64,000 nt of DNA from Pampus argenteus (lineage: Eukaryota > Chordata > Actinopteri > Scombriformes > Stromateidae): assembly GCA_036937835.1 (NCBI GenBank), contig CM072879.1, forward strand, positions 10,776,001 through 10,840,000, in the 5' to 3' direction. Both the position numbers and the translations under genes were made by a program. The notes beneath the pieces are model-generated. The model ran no database searches, was not told the origin of the DNA, and saw only the letters and a list, made by a program, of their open reading frames with translations. This document shows, piece by piece, positions 14,299 through 27,271 of this stretch; position 1 is the stretch's first letter, and each line of letters starts with the position of its first letter.

Positions 14299-15829
14299 AT
14301 GTATTAATCAACATTTTTGACTTATTCAATGATGCGTCATAAAGTGCGTATAAACAATTAATGAATGTGTAATATAGCTGTAACAAGAACAAATCCTTGC
14401 AATGTTATAATGGACTTATTAACTGCTAATGCACATGTATAATTCATTCACAGGTAGGGTTTAATATGTTTACACTCATACAGACATATTGTAACTATCA
14501 TTTCATACACCTGGAAGCTTTTTGCAAGACAAATTGCATTAATGGACACTCAAAAAATTCTCCTTTTGACCACATTATTGTCTGCATGTGTGCTGTTGTG
14601 GGATGAGTCATGACCTGTGACCTCCCAAATGGGACAAGTCAAAGGAAACTTCTGAGATCAGTATTTTCTTTTATTTTTTTTATTTTTTTTATATTACAGG
14701 TAAATTATCAATTATTTCTGTCCTGTTTTGTGAGGCCAAAAGTTGGATTTAATCATGTTTTGGCATTTTTTTGCCATCATGTGAATAGGCTTTAAAACCA
14801 CCAGCAGTACACTGGCTGAATTCAGCAACTTTCAGAACAACATATTCCCCCAGCTCCTTCAACCACAATATTTATTGCTAATGAGTGAGTTATTTACCTC
14901 AAGAAACTAAAACTCTGGAAACTATTTCTATACTGGACAGTCTCCATGTCTGAATTATCAAAATAACCCTTCTGTTTGCCTCTTCAGTTATTATGAAGAT
15001 CAATATTTGCATACTTAGTCGTCTTGCCTGCATTAAAGTTACATTGTATTAAAACCTTAATCGGGTTAAACAAGAAGACATTATATTTAGCAAATCAAAT
15101 ATGGAACTGCACATAACCTGTCAAGCAGTTTAACAGTCTCTTAATAGACTACACATACATTAAACTGCTCCTAGTTTTTTGGAGACATCACCTATAGACA
15201 GAATAAATGTGCATGTGCTTACACTGTTCAGCATTATCATTTATTGCAGTCAGTCATTGCAGGTCATAACCAAGGCAAAATGTGAAGTAAACTAGACCTA
15301 ACAATTCCTCACAGCTGCATTTCCTCTGCACAAATCTATTACACACATTAAGTTGAATTAATCTATGTACCGATTGTCATTATTGGTTTTCAGAAAAGCA
15401 TGAAATAATGCTGGCTGATTAATTTCATTTGGAGATTTGTATCAGGTATCAGGTTAACCAGGTATTCAGGTCGGACTCTACTGATCAGCCGCTACTCACT
15501 TTTCACATCTTTGTCACCACCACTATTACGGTATCATCTACAACAACAACAGCACATTTAGTGTCACTAACTCGGACTCTTTTATGACCAAGAACTCTCT
15601 CCAGAGGATTAAAGCCAGCAGTAACACCAGTGTCCTTCTCAGCTGCTGAGACTCAGCAGTCCCTGCAGTGTGTGCTCTGTCCTGCCATGGAAACGGACAG
15701 CTATTTGCTTTAATTTGCAACAGAAAAGCTTGTGGTGTATAGTGACTGTTAGGGAATGTTCTATTTGGTCTTCCCCTCGCCTGTTTAAGTGATAAAAGTG
15801 TCATTATTTAGCCTCTGAAGCAGAGGGGA

Positions 15830-16250
15830 AAGTGCAAACAAGACTGTATGACCCTCTGTCGAGAGCCTCGGTTCTTCAGAAGCTCATTAAGGGCCTCCAA
15901 GAGGACAGCGCATCAATTGGCGGAGCCATGCAGCTTCCTCTCGGCCTTTTAAGTCTCTCTCCTCGGATTAAACCCGCTCGCTGGTCGACTAACGACAGAA
16001 ATTGACTCAATTTAGAGCTAGAAGGGATATGAAAGTGACGTGCTGTGAGGTGGCATAGGCGACTTATTAAAACAGCTGGTTAAGGCCCTTGGATCTGAGC
16101 CAAATAGGATCTCTCCCTGTCGTGCTCTGACCGGATTTGGAGATGACTGGCTATACTTGTTGAGATGCTCTCCTGCTTTAGTGAATGATTTGTAGCCAGG
16201 TCTGAACGCTTTGATTTGCGTCAGTTTTGCGCTTGGCTGAATAGAAGATC
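15830..16250 (+). promoter_or_regulatory. Presumed ferd3l upstream regulatory region
   Basis: The 420 bp before the ferd3l TATA box are compositionally balanced, unlike the AT-rich DNA further left. They include an E-box CAGCTG at 16073-16078, the class of site bound by bHLH factors such as Ptf1a, Ascl and Ferd3l itself. An enhancer or proximal promoter is inferred from position and composition, not alignment. Confidence 0.35.
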
Positions 16251-16258
16251 TATAAAAG
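16251..16258 (+). promoter_or_regulatory. TATA box of ferd3l
   Basis: TATAAAAG, a near-consensus TATA box, begins 47 bp before the ferd3l ATG. Initiation about 30 bp downstream would leave a 5'UTR of roughly 15-20 nt. Confidence 0.7.
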
Positions 16259-16297
16259 AGACATATTTTTCCACGGGACTGCAGTTGAGGATTGAAT

Positions 16298-16741
16298 ATG
16301 GAGATACAAGGTCACTTATTGGACTCCACGTTAATACATTTTGTCAACGATATAAACATGATTGATTTTCCGCAGAAGTGCGCTTTGCAGCAGGTGGATG
16401 GTAGCCCCTCTAGCCCGGACAACCAGACGCGGCTGAGCGATTCGCCCTGGAGCCAAGACCTGGACGACGTGGTGAGCACTGCGATGGGTTCACCCGTGTA
16501 CTACAGCCGCGATGTGCACGGTCACACGCAGTCCAAACGGAGGAGGATCATCACTGTGGTCCAGCGGCAGGCGGCCAATGTGCGGGAAAGGAAGCGGATG
16601 TTTAGCCTGAATGAGGCGTTTGATGAGCTGAGGAGGAAGGTTCCTACATTCGCCTACGAGAAGAGACTGTCCCGAATCGAGACGCTCCGCCTGGCCATCG
16701 TCTACATCTCTTTCATGAAGGACCTGCTGGAAAACACCTGA
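16298..16741 (+). CDS. ferd3l: ferd3l (Nato3), bHLH transcription factor
   Basis: A single-exon gene of 147 residues starting MEIQGHLLDSTLI. The bHLH domain occupies about residues 88-143: basic region RQAANVRERKRMFSLNEAFD, helix 1 and loop LRRKVPTFAYEKRLSRIETL, helix 2 RLAIVYISFMKDLLE. The QAANVRERKRM and PTFAYEKRLSRIETLRLAI blocks are diagnostic of the FERD3L/PTF1A branch. Only four residues follow helix 2, as usual for FERD3L (human protein about 166 residues). It is a nuclear factor that dimerises with E-proteins and is known for floor-plate and midbrain progenitor expression. A basic KRRR patch precedes the domain. The gene lies 2.15 kb upstream of twist1 on the same strand, the ancestral tandem arrangement. 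Start choice: this is the first ATG after the TATA box. Possible poly(A) signal AATAAA at 17042-17047. Confidence 0.95.
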   Translation: MEIQGHLLDSTLIHFVNDINMIDFPQKCALQQVDGSPSSPDNQTRLSDSPWSQDLDDVVSTAMGSPVYYSRDVHGHTQSKRRRIITVVQRQAANVRERKRMFSLNEAFDELRRKVPTFAYEKRLSRIETLRLAIVYISFMKDLLENT

Positions 16742-17429
16742 GTCACAATAGTCCAATATGAACGGGGCTGTATTTGACAAAGACACAGAAAACGATCAGC
16801 TATTTTAAATGTACACTTTTTTTTATCATATTTATCCAAACTGTGATATAGGCCAGTTTCTGAAGTCATAGAGGTAGACAACAGAATTTTATAGAACATT
16901 TTTGACTTTACCCCCAGCACATTTTCTGGAAAAAAATATATATATCAGTGGCAAAATAATATTCTTATATTCAATTATTAGACGTCACATAAACACGCCG
17001 AGGATACCTTCTTATTATATATAATATTATTATTGGTTAAAAATAAATGTATATAAATAATGTATGCGTTAATTGATCTGCATTGCAAATGTAAAGAAAA
17101 CACAGTTAGATTTAGACTCGTCTAGGCCATTGTAGATCTATGTCATTTATTTTAGGCCTATTTCGAAGACTGCATCCAGTAACCCTTTAAAATGTAAAAA
17201 CAAATAATCTGTGCATTTTAATACAATTTTCATACATTCAATAGGAGATGTGATTGGCTTAGATAATACGTTTTTTTTTTCTTTAAGATTTCTGATTCAG
17301 AGTGCAGGAGCCTCAGGTGAGTTTTTTCAGCACCTTGGAGAGCGAAACAGACGCAGAATAGGTATACCTGAGAACAAAAGCAGCAAGAGGTTTTCCTCCA
17401 AAAGAAAAGCAAACGAACCTATTTATTGG

Positions 17430-17720
17430 CCAATGGAATTTCTATCACCTGTGACATGTGCTAATGAAGTTTATGCAGTGGATTTGAATCACAAATCCGA
17501 GGCTCACCATGAGGCTGGATATAATCTTTGGCACTGAGGTGTGAATTGAGTCAAGTATATGATGAGGGAGAGAAGACCCCGTGACAGACAGAGATAGGAT
17601 TTTTAGTGCAGGCCCTAAAGGCCCTTGTGGCGCAGTCAGAACGGGCCTCCTTATGTGTCATCCTCCATCATCAGAGGTGAGGCCTCACAGCGGGTAACTC
17701 ACGCCACAAACCACCTCCAA
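17430..17720. other. Possible conserved non-coding block between ferd3l and twist1
   Basis: A high-complexity stretch without a gene. It contains a CACCTG E-box near 17448 and a region around 17600-17700 rich in GGCCC/GGCCT words. It is the best enhancer candidate between the two bHLH genes, but I have no alignment to support conservation. Confidence 0.25.
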
Positions 17721-18641
17721 AAAGTTGCTAGATCTAGTTTCTACTACATGTAGCAGTATTTCGGCTGGATTTTCATATTATATTCCTAGCAGGCCCCAGC
17801 CCGGTGGTCATGTGTGCGTGTTTAGGCTCTGTGTGCGCGAGTGGGTCTTTCCCCAGTCCATCTTTATCACCTCCAGTGTTTGCATTGCGCCCCAGCCATA
17901 CACCGCCTTAACGACCCCGCTGTGCGCAAGGATCCGCCCTGCGAGCTCCCTGGGACGGCCCGTCTTTTAAACCTGAGCCGCGGTGTCGAGATCCCTGCGG
18001 GAGTCAGACCCATTTAAGCGCATACCTCAACGCAGGGCCGCTGACGGGAAAATAAACACCTTGGTCGGCTTACGAGCGGAGGCCTCCTGTTGTGACAGCC
18101 TCCTGTGTTTCAGTAGGTCTGATATTTTTCACCACAACCATTACCCCATCTCAGGCAGTGTCTAGACATGTACATGGAGACTTATGGAAGATTTTTTGTG
18201 TTGGCACAACTTTGTGTATCTTCACTTTCATAAAAATAGAAAATCATATATGCATCAAGACGTGCAGGTGAGACAGAAGCCCAGTCTGAACATGAAACAA
18301 GGCAGATCCCTTATTGTCGTCAAAAATATTTTTATAGACTTTCAAAATTGCTCAGTGTAATTTAAAATAAAGTCAGCAGAGTGTCTAAAAAAAGAATATT
18401 ATGCATTTGAGGCAATAATAAATTAGGGTGGGGTGAGAGAGGCACAATTTACTGAGGGACAAATCTCACTGTTCTCGCACAAAGCTACACCTACAGTATG
18501 GTTCAATAACACCACCCCTATCACAATTATACCTCCGTTCCACAGTCTTGTGTAAATTAGTCTGTAAGTCTTATACTCTATCTCTGATATTATAGCTAGT
18601 CCTTTCCTTCTTCAGCGGTATTATGTTACACCCCTCCTCAC

Positions 18642-18690
18642 CCAATCACAGCGCTCCCCAAAATCCTCCTGTCCGCTCCCAGCTATAATA
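18642..18690 (+). promoter_or_regulatory. twist1 core promoter: CCAAT and TATA-like boxes
   Basis: CCAAT at 18642-18646 and TATAATA at 18684-18690 are 38 bp apart and precede the twist1 ATG by about 250 and 207 bp. This spacing fits a vertebrate TATA promoter starting near 18715-18720. Assignment is by motif and position. Confidence 0.5.
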
Positions 18691-18896
18691 GCCCCGGTCG
18701 TCCCAGTCTGGCACACACCTCTCCCTCTCCGTGGCGCAAGAGATTTACCGTAATATCATCCCTCACCCATATTGCAGACCGCATTCATTATTACCTGTAG
18801 CGTTTGTTGATGTTGTAACAGTTCACGGGGTACGGGTCAAGGGTTGCAGAAGATCATAACGGAACTAAAGGCAACGGGAAAGTGTTGGAAAAGACG

Positions 18897-19445
18897 ATGC
18901 GGGAAGAGGACTCCTCCCCGATGGACAGTGCGGGAAACAGCGAGGAGGAGACCGACCGTCAGATGCCGCGCAGAGGCGCGAGGAAGCGGCGGGCGACACG
19001 GAGGAGCGCGGACAAGGAGGGAGACGGGGGCGTGGAGAGTCCGAGCCTCGAGAAGAAGAAGTGCAGGAAGAGTTGCGACGGCGGAGGCGGCAGCGCCGGG
19101 AGCGCCACCAGTGAAGGCAGCAGCAGCCCCGAGCTCTCTTTCGATGACCTACACACACAGCGCGTGATGGCCAACATCCGCGAGCGGCAACGGACGCAGT
19201 CGCTCAACGAAGCATTCACGTCGTTACGTAAGATCATTCCTACCCTCCCGTCGGACAAACTCAGCAAGATCCAGACACTGAAGCTGGCGGCCCGCTACAT
19301 CGACTTCCTGTGCCAAGTTCTGCAGAGCGACGAGTTGGAAGCGCGAGGGACCAGCTGCAGCTACGTGGCGCACGAGCGCCTTAGCTACGCGTTCTCTGTC
19401 TGGAGGATGGGGGACGCGTGTTCCCTGTCTACTGCGTCCCACTAG
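18897..19445 (+). CDS. twist1: twist1-type bHLH transcription factor
   Basis: The first ATG of the frame (18897) gives a 182-residue protein. The N-terminus (EEDSSPMDSAGNSEEETDRQ) carries the Twist-family acidic/serine motif. A nuclear-localisation stretch of basic residues (PRRGARKRRATRR) and a glycine/serine linker follow. The bHLH domain spans about residues 90-145: QRVMANIRERQRTQSLNEAF, LRKIIPTLPSDKLSKIQTLK, LAARYIDFLCQVLQSDELEA. The C-terminus has the Twist box SYVAHERLSYAFSVWRM. Twist1 is the E-box-binding regulator of mesoderm, neural crest and cranial mesenchyme. Oddities: the usual FLYQVLQ is FLCQVLQ, and the tail after VWRM is GDACSLSTASH where the family typically has EGAWSMSASH. 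Which teleost ohnolog this is (1a or 1b) cannot be settled here. Coding DNA is strongly GC-rich, CpG-island-like. Confidence 0.93.
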   Translation: MREEDSSPMDSAGNSEEETDRQMPRRGARKRRATRRSADKEGDGGVESPSLEKKKCRKSCDGGGGSAGSATSEGSSSPELSFDDLHTQRVMANIRERQRTQSLNEAFTSLRKIIPTLPSDKLSKIQTLKLAARYIDFLCQVLQSDELEARGTSCSYVAHERLSYAFSVWRMGDACSLSTASH

Positions 19446-19472
19446 CAGGGCTGGCGTGGATGGGACAGCACG

Positions 19473-19940
19473 GTAAGATGAGCTCCTTTCACTCTTCATC
19501 CTGCAGAGAAAGAAATATGTACCAAATTCTACCCAAATGTCCTATGCTCATGTTACGCACCGAGAAATCACTGTAATATAGTTATATTGGTCCAACAGAG
19601 ACAGTATTTGTTTATATTTACAACCTCCATAAACTCCTCCACAATTATTATTATTATTTCCCCAAGTCATTTTTGTTATGAAAAGGGCAGCTATATGTCC
19701 TGGCCGAGAATGCAAAAAAAACTAAAGGGCCTAGATATGTCACCACTTAATAATGTGAAATGTATACATCACACTTAGTACTTAAAAGTGATGGTGGGGG
19801 TTTGAAGATGAAAATATGCACAACTCTTTCTCCATTTGGTCAACAACTTTGCATATAATCAAATGCATTGAGAACTGCCTACAATATGTCTTAGAAATGT
19901 CATCTTTTTTTTCTTAATTAAAAAAATACTTCTTTCACAG
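19473..19940 (+). other. Intron in the 3'UTR of twist1
   Basis: The donor CG|GTAAGATG lies 27 nt after the stop codon, and the acceptor TTCTTTCACAG ends at 19940. An intron just after the stop codon is a known feature of vertebrate TWIST genes. The short distance to the stop is compatible with escape from nonsense-mediated decay. Confidence 0.75.
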
Positions 19941-20306
19941 ATTATCCAGACTGAAGGACCAGTGGATCAGTCCTACTCTACAGACTGAAGCAGGCAAATG
20001 CAGCTGAGGCCCAGGCCCAGCCGCTGTGCTTCAGGCCTCAGAGGAGAGCGGGCTTTTCATATTTCCCGTTGCATGGACTGTTATGTTTGCAAGGGAGCAC
20101 TTGTGGGACAGGACGGATATGAAGAAAGACCACTGCGACTATGAATGTTGTAAAAACAAAATGAGCTCTGAGGAACAATTCTGTTTTGAAACATGAGAGA
20201 GAAAAATGAGAATTCATGTCAAATTCCTGACAATGATTCACAGCAAATGAAGTATTTGTATTTATTTTTATACACAGGTTCGAAAATTCAATTTCCCCCC
20301 CACTCA

Positions 20307-20396
20307 AATAAAGGTTAATTTATTTTGGGATAACACAGAATACTGAATGGATCAGGAGTCTGCACATTTTGAGTATTGTAAATATTTGCTAATAAA
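20307..20396 (+). terminator. Candidate twist1 polyadenylation signals
   Basis: AATAAA at 20307-20312 and again at 20391-20396, in the second (non-coding) twist1 exon. Either would give a 3'UTR of roughly 400-500 nt after splicing. Confidence 0.55.
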
Positions 20397-21109
20397 AAAA
20401 AAGAATCATATCTTTCTGGGTATAAATTCATTATGAAACTTAAGGGGGCTCAATAAAAAAGATGGTCACTTTCACAACACTTATGCAGGAGCCTGCTTTG
20501 ACACAAAACGTGTTTAAATATCAGAAGGTTTTGAAACAAAGTTGTTTCCTATAGTCTTAGCACTTTAGGCCAATGAAGAGAGTTTATTTTCACTGGTTGT
20601 TGCTGAATCCCCAGTTAAGTAAACCACAGTGGAGGGGGCAAAAGAAAACATCTCATACCTGTGGCTTATTCTGTAGTGATTTCTTGAGCTCAGGGATCTG
20701 GGAAAGCCATAATTAGCCGGTGGTCTATTTGAACAGGGTGACTGTGGAGCTGTGGGAGGCATGCATGATATTCCCAGATGTCCTCCAAGTCACAGGTCAG
20801 CATGGGAGACTCCTGCAGGTGCTGCCGCAGCTACCCCAAGAGCTTTGACAATTAGGAGGGGTGGATATGGGTCATACTGCACACTGGATAGACCGTGTGA
20901 TTACAAATACCTGCAATTATGATGAAACAGAGCTAGTTATCCACATACAAGCACCATATATGACCACAATATTTATGATACTTATAATTATAATATCACG
21001 GGGAAAACAAAATAATCTTGATATATATTTCAAAACTAGCTTCACACTTTTCATGCATGCAGCTTTTGATTTAAAAAAACGTCTAATTCTTCATTTCTAC
21101 TGTTTCGTA

Positions 21110-21320
21110 GTGGTGAGAAAGTACACTATTCAAGTACAGTATACAAGTACTATTTGAGGATCTTGTACTTTACTTCAGGATTTCCATTTTCTGCTACCTT
21201 GTATTTCTACCCCACTACAATTCAGAGGTAAATGTTGTTTTCAAACTACGCTATATATAGTATTTATTTGACAGATATATATATACAAAACATGTGATCA
21301 GTTTATGATGCCTTAAAATA
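21110..21320 (+). repeat. Dispersed teleost repeat (GTACTTTACTT... TTCCATTTTCTGCTAC type)
   Basis: The text around 21165-21230 (TTGTACTTTACTTCAGGATT, then TTTCCATTTTCTGCTACCTT and CTACCCCACTACAATTCAGA) resembles an interspersed repeat I remember as very common in spiny-rayed fish. I cannot name the family or give exact ends. Confidence 0.5.
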
Positions 21321-24270
21321 AAACTTGTTGGATAGGTTGTCCCAAAAACACAAACGCACACTTCTGAAACTCTTTGTATAAATGTGACAGCCATCTGACT
21401 TGCCCATAGAAATGAGAACATACATACAAACTATCAACCTGCAGAAAATGAATCCTCAAGCAAAGTAAAAAAAAGAGTCAGTTCATTTGGCCAATTGAAC
21501 ACATTCACTCTTCTTCCTTAGATATATAGGAGCAGATCAGAACAGGATTTGGGTATTAGATGGGGCCTTTACAATTTTTACCATATAATACATTTGAAAG
21601 CTAATATGTCACAGTCCTATTGGAATAAGCAATTATTCTATTCTCCATAGGATTGTTGAGGGATGATTATGGGAGCGTTACTGTGTTTTTGTATCACGGG
21701 TTTGCGTGCGGAAGGTAAAGCCATCAGCTCTGACCCGAGGCCCTCACCAGCCACCGGGGGGAATCAATTCCCACCCTTAGATCACCGTGGCCGTGTTATC
21801 TTAAACTTGAGGCTGTTGCTCTGACACAGAGGAATGTCACCTCTGAGGCTTCCAAACACACGCGCACATACACACACACTTATAGGTTATACACACACAG
21901 AGGGAGATTTCTCACGCCTACCAAACAGGGAAATACATTCCTCAGAGAGAGAGAAGGAAAGAGGGGGAAGAGGGCTCCTGCAACTCAGCTCCTGCACCTC
22001 CTTTGACGTTTTAAGGTAATGGGATGACTGCTTGTTATCAGTGTAAAGGCATCTGGCTCTCTGGATTTAAGTGTGCCATGATTTATAGGGTCTTTGATGA
22101 CCAAAACACACACTCTCTCCCGCTCATTAATCAAAGTTTCTATCTCCCTGCTTTGGCCTTGCAGACCTTAAATTGATCTAAAAGTCAAAGGTGCAGGCCT
22201 GTGTGTGGTTTAACAATGCCATAAACTGTAAATCTTTGCAAAAATTGATTTCTCACACTACAGTATAGTTATAGTATAGTTTGTTAGGTTGTCTTACCTC
22301 TCTATTTCTGTGTGTCACTCACTTCCATCTCTCGCTGAAGTTTCCCATTGCAAAGTAACAAGCCCTGGTTTACATTAATCCCTCAACACCGCAAAAAATA
22401 GGGTGAGGGTGAGCAGAAGTTGGGCTGAGACAGACAGACAGACACACACACGATTAAAGATTTTCAGGTCTGGTTTCCGTTATAGCTAATTATCTGTGTT
22501 TCATCTCAATCTGAAGCAGTGTGTGTGTCTAAGTGTAAGTGTGTATTTGTGTGTGTTCCTGTGTGTGTGCTCTTCGGTCTTATTTGTGCTCTGCTGCTTT
22601 TGACTCATACATCTCAAATCAAGACAGTTATACCTGAGGACATTCTCTGAAATGAAATTAAAAACTGCTTTGCATATCACTGCAACCATCAGTCTCTACT
22701 CGTCACTGGCACAATTACCCGTAACAGTGAAATGGCTGAAGATACTAATTTGTTTGTGGCCTGGCTTATAGCAGCAATTTTAAGCATATAGACATATAGA
22801 TTCACCTCAGAAGTTTCTGCATTTTAATTTATATCATGCGTTATGTATAATGGACAATTTTTAGATGCCTTATAGCTGCCTGTGTAAGAGTTTGGATCAG
22901 GTTGAGGATACTTTCTGCCTGATCAGTTTGGTGTGATGCTCTTTAGAAACAAACAGTATATAAAAAAATCCCCTGCTTCTTATTTGATCGTGAACATTAC
23001 CTAAACCCACTGGACAACCTGGACAATCCACGAGGCTAAAAACAGAGCTGTTTTTAAGCTCATGCATGAAATAATCATATTATTTTATTATTAATATTGT
23101 ACAGTATTTGTGGCCTTATGAAAGAGATATTCATGCATTATACGGCCAAAGGGTTCTGTAAAAACAAGCAGGGCCAGAGTGACAGGGAACTGCCACAGAG
23201 GAAGTGAGGGCACATTCCCAGTTGGCAGCACGGTAACATATTAAGCAGTCTCACATACACACACACACACAAACACACACACATATTCCCTGAGGATGGT
23301 GTCAACTGCACCCATCATTCTTGACCTGTGACCTCTCAAACTGACCCTGTCCCCAAACTGCGGTGACCCCCAGCTGGACCACGAGCCACCATATTCACCT
23401 CCACAAAGTGACCACTCAGTTCACTAATACCTCTCAGATGGATGGACAGAGAGGACATGGATTATGGAGGAGGATGGGGTGCATAGAAAGAGGAAAATGT
23501 CAGATTGAGAGAGTTTGAAAATGAATTAACAAGTGAGAATAAGATGAGAATAAGAGGAAGAGAACCCAAGAAATGAGGCAGGAAGAAGGGAACAACGAGC
23601 TCTAGCCTGGGGCTGTTTGTCTTGCAGATTGAGTTAAGCACAAGCCTCTTATAACTCTCCACATACCAGAAAATATCACAGTGGCCCCGCTTTAGGAATA
23701 TAAACATACGTGCTTTATCAAAGACAAGCACAGCTCATTCAATCACATAGGCTCTTTCTCCTAACTTAATTTACTGCACCCTATACAAAAGTTCCTTTAT
23801 TGGATTTAAGCTGTTTGAAAGTCTACTAGTCTTCTAGTTGAAAATGGGGAACTTTAGGGGGTCTACTGATGAAGGTTAAATAGTGTTTCCCCATGTTTAC
23901 CTTATAAAACCACACTGGTCTCCTATCATGAATAGATCTATGAAATATCAGCGTGGAAAGGCCCTCTAGGTCAGGCACAACACACTGTTTTTTACACAGA
24001 GAGGGGACATTGTGTGGCTCAACATAGGTCCATTCACAATGATGACAGTGTGCTTTTCAATGGGAAATGTGTGTTTCCTTGTTGTGGTAATGGTAAAGAG
24101 GACTGTTCTGATTCTACTTACAGTAAATCACATTCATTTGACACACACACATGCACATGGTTGCATCATCACATAATATATAGTTTTCAAGCTTTTCTCT
24201 GTTGAAAGCAATAACCTGAGCACAAACGTAGTTTACTGGTGTTTTGAGGGCCCCTGTCATGAGTGAGTAT

Positions 24271-24302
<32 letters not shown>

Positions 24303-25123
24303 ACAAGGGTAAAGTGAGGGATGACTTGGCAGTAAGAGCAACTACAGCCTCAGTGTTGGTCTAAGGGGATCTGTGCTGGGAGGGAAATAGACGTTAAGAA
24401 CTACAGAACTTCCCTCTGGTCTTCACTGTGGGGTGGTCTCTCTCTTTCTTCCTCCACCTTCTTTATTTCTCCCTCATCAGTCCTTCTCTCATTACTTTGA
24501 GGTGGTCTGTTCCTGTCTTTCCACCTCCTCCTTTCCTAGTCCTAAATCTCTAAACCTCTTGTTCTCCTTCCCCTCCTCTTAACTGTACTCTCTCCTTTAT
24601 CTATCATAAAATCTCCCTCACCCTGTTTAATATTTTCTCCTCTCATTTCCTCCTCTTCCCCCCCCCCCCCTCATTCTTCCCTTCATGTTTACCTCCACAC
24701 ACACAAATACAAAAGCAGTCACCATGTCTTAGCATTCACTGAATACCGGCCACCAAGTGCTGGAGCATGTAAGTGTACTTTAACAAAGCAAGAAAACCAC
24801 ACTGAGACAAAGGGAAAGAATGCCAGGTCTGTAAGAAAACAAAGTCTAACTGACTTTTTCCAGCCAATTGATTTTCTTTTTCTTAGCAAAAAATGTAATA
24901 TTAGAACATTATATTTTCTTTTCTGACTATTGTATTTTTCTGTCTGTATCTCCCTTTCCTCTCTCTCCCAAAAGGTGTTGGCCGTGTGATTTTATAAGCC
25001 TGGAGTTGGTGTCATATAAAGCAGTTGCATGTTTTTTTCAGGTCCTGTAAAACAGACCTAAATGCCCCATAATTCTCCTCTATTTGGCAGCCTGGTAGAG
25101 GTTAATGCCAACATTTTAACTCA

Positions 25124-25126
<3 letters not shown>

Positions 25127-25174
<48 letters not shown>

Positions 25175-25190
25175 ACACACACACACACAC
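25127..25190 (+). repeat. (AC)n microsatellite
   Basis: A long, nearly pure AC tract with one interruption. Shorter AC tracts occur at 24272-24300 and 25614-25646. Confidence 0.95.
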
Positions 25191-25610
25191 GCACAAACCG
25201 GAGTCAGGCAACAGGAAAGAGTGTAAAGTAACACCACCTATTTAAAAAAGAGGCAAAAGGTCTGCTTGAGACCAAAAGCACATATAAATGCAAGGAAGGA
25301 CACATTAACACAGAGATGGTAAGAGACTAAGAGAGACAGAGAGTATGAAAGTGTTTTCAGCAAACTAGTTTCAAGAAATGACAGCATAGTAAAAAGCTGG
25401 GCGCCAGGATTATAGCAGGGCAGAGGAGTATGTGTGTACGTGTGTGAGTTTGCATGTGTAAGTGTGTGTGTGAGAGCACATGGATGTGGGAGAGTTATAA
25501 ATAGTTAGATCATCTGGAGCCCATTAGAGGTACAGTGTTTAAGTGAACAGGTCCGCTACCTGCAGCCACAGAAACCTCAGAACAGACACTGCCAAGCCCC
25601 ACCCTGGATG

Positions 25611-25650
<40 letters not shown>

Positions 25651-27271
25651 GAGAGAGAGAACCAAGCATGAAGTAAAGAAGAAACAGAAACAATTAATAA
25701 TTTAGAAAAAGTAAGCTGACTAATAAAGTGCTGAACAAACAGGCAGATCGGGCCGTCTGAAATGAAGTGCTTCACACAATAACACAACCTGACCGTGATA
25801 AATCCTGACACTCTACAGCTTTAAGATAAACAGGGGTTATTAGGAAAGGCACCGCAGGGATATTAAGTCTGCTATTAAATGGTGGGCCTGATGTGAATTT
25901 AAAGGGAGGGGTAACATAATGTCTGAACAAGGCTGTTTAGCTTAGAGCTGACCATATACCACTTCTTCCTGAGGCCACACACATACACGAACATCATCTG
26001 CATGCACTATTAAAGCACAAACCCATACTTTGTCCTGCACACAGTGTGAAAACATAGCTGAGTTTCACCTCCAAAATGCCACTCAGTGTTTTTGTTTTTG
26101 ATATTTTAATCAAGCTGCTTTTACTGCATCTGCATCAATTTTGCCACAAACCTAAAAGACCCTCAAAATCAGGAGTTGGTGCAGGAAGTGACCCTCCCCC
26201 CATAGCACATTTGCACTCACACACACACACACACACTGAAACCTGAGCCACAGGAACTGGTCCTGCGCAGCATCATGTCAGAGCAGACAAATTATTCACC
26301 ATTTGAAAAATGCACCTTTTTCTCGTCTTCTATATTTTCGCCTCCCCCTCCACTCCCTCCTTGTCCTCTTCTCTCCATTTATTGTTTTCATATCGTGTCC
26401 TCCAGGGAGGAACAGTCAAAGAGACAAAACGCTCTGCTACCTGTGTTATCTCAAAATGAGCTGCATTCAAACTGAAAACGAGTTGCTGCTGTGGTTGCGC
26501 AGGCCCAGAAATTCCAGGAAATATTCTCCTGTGGTGTTCCCCGAAGACTTGTGGTATTCCTGCCCACAATATTCCCACAACAGTTTTGTGGAATTTCCTA
26601 AATGGATGAAAAACAGGTTTATTTGAACTCTATTTTTGAAAAGTGAAACACAGATCTTCCTTATCTCTTTGTGGCTGTATTATTTTACTGTGTAAACCCA
26701 ACTGTGAAAAGGCTTAAGGAGAGGATAAAAATATAACAATTTTGTGCTGGTTTTATGAGAAGAAGAATGAACAAACAATTAAAAATCACCCAGTTTAACA
26801 GATAATGTGGGCAATTAACACTGGAAAACCTCCTTCTAGTCACCTCATCATCAACTTTACTTTGTGTAAAAATGACAAGTTAAACATTTATCTGTATATC
26901 TTGGAGAAGATTTGATCGATTGGTGGATCTTTGGATTTGTATGCTTGCCTAACCATTAGTTTGAAGTGATGAAATGATCTGACAAAAAAAAAAAGGTTGT
27001 CTCTTTAAATACTAATTCCCCATGCTTAAAAGGTAAAAAAGGAAATATGCAGTATTTACTTTTAATAGCTTTGTTAAGCAGAAGTCAAATAAAAAAAATT
27101 TGTACCTGGAGGACCTAAATTGCTGCTTCAAAGCTGTGTTATATTTGGTTACATACAAGGCAGTCATATTTTTAGTCCCCTGAAGGCTGTGTGTGACTTG
27201 ATTTACAAGACTGGTTCCGTTGAAATACTGAATAGTTTGCTAGTGAGTTTTACTGATACGCGTATAACTTG

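Larger units (their letters stand above)
20400..27270. other. Gene-free interval downstream of twist1
   Basis: No coding exon recognised; I looked for HDAC9 exons because HDAC9 follows TWIST1 in mammals and found none. The stretch 21690-22230 is high-complexity, with TCF/LEF-like ATCAAAG words near 22131, and might be regulatory. Microsatellites interrupt the region at about 24272-24300, 25127-25190 and 25614-25646, and a CT-rich stretch lies at 24420-24680. Confidence 0.5.
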
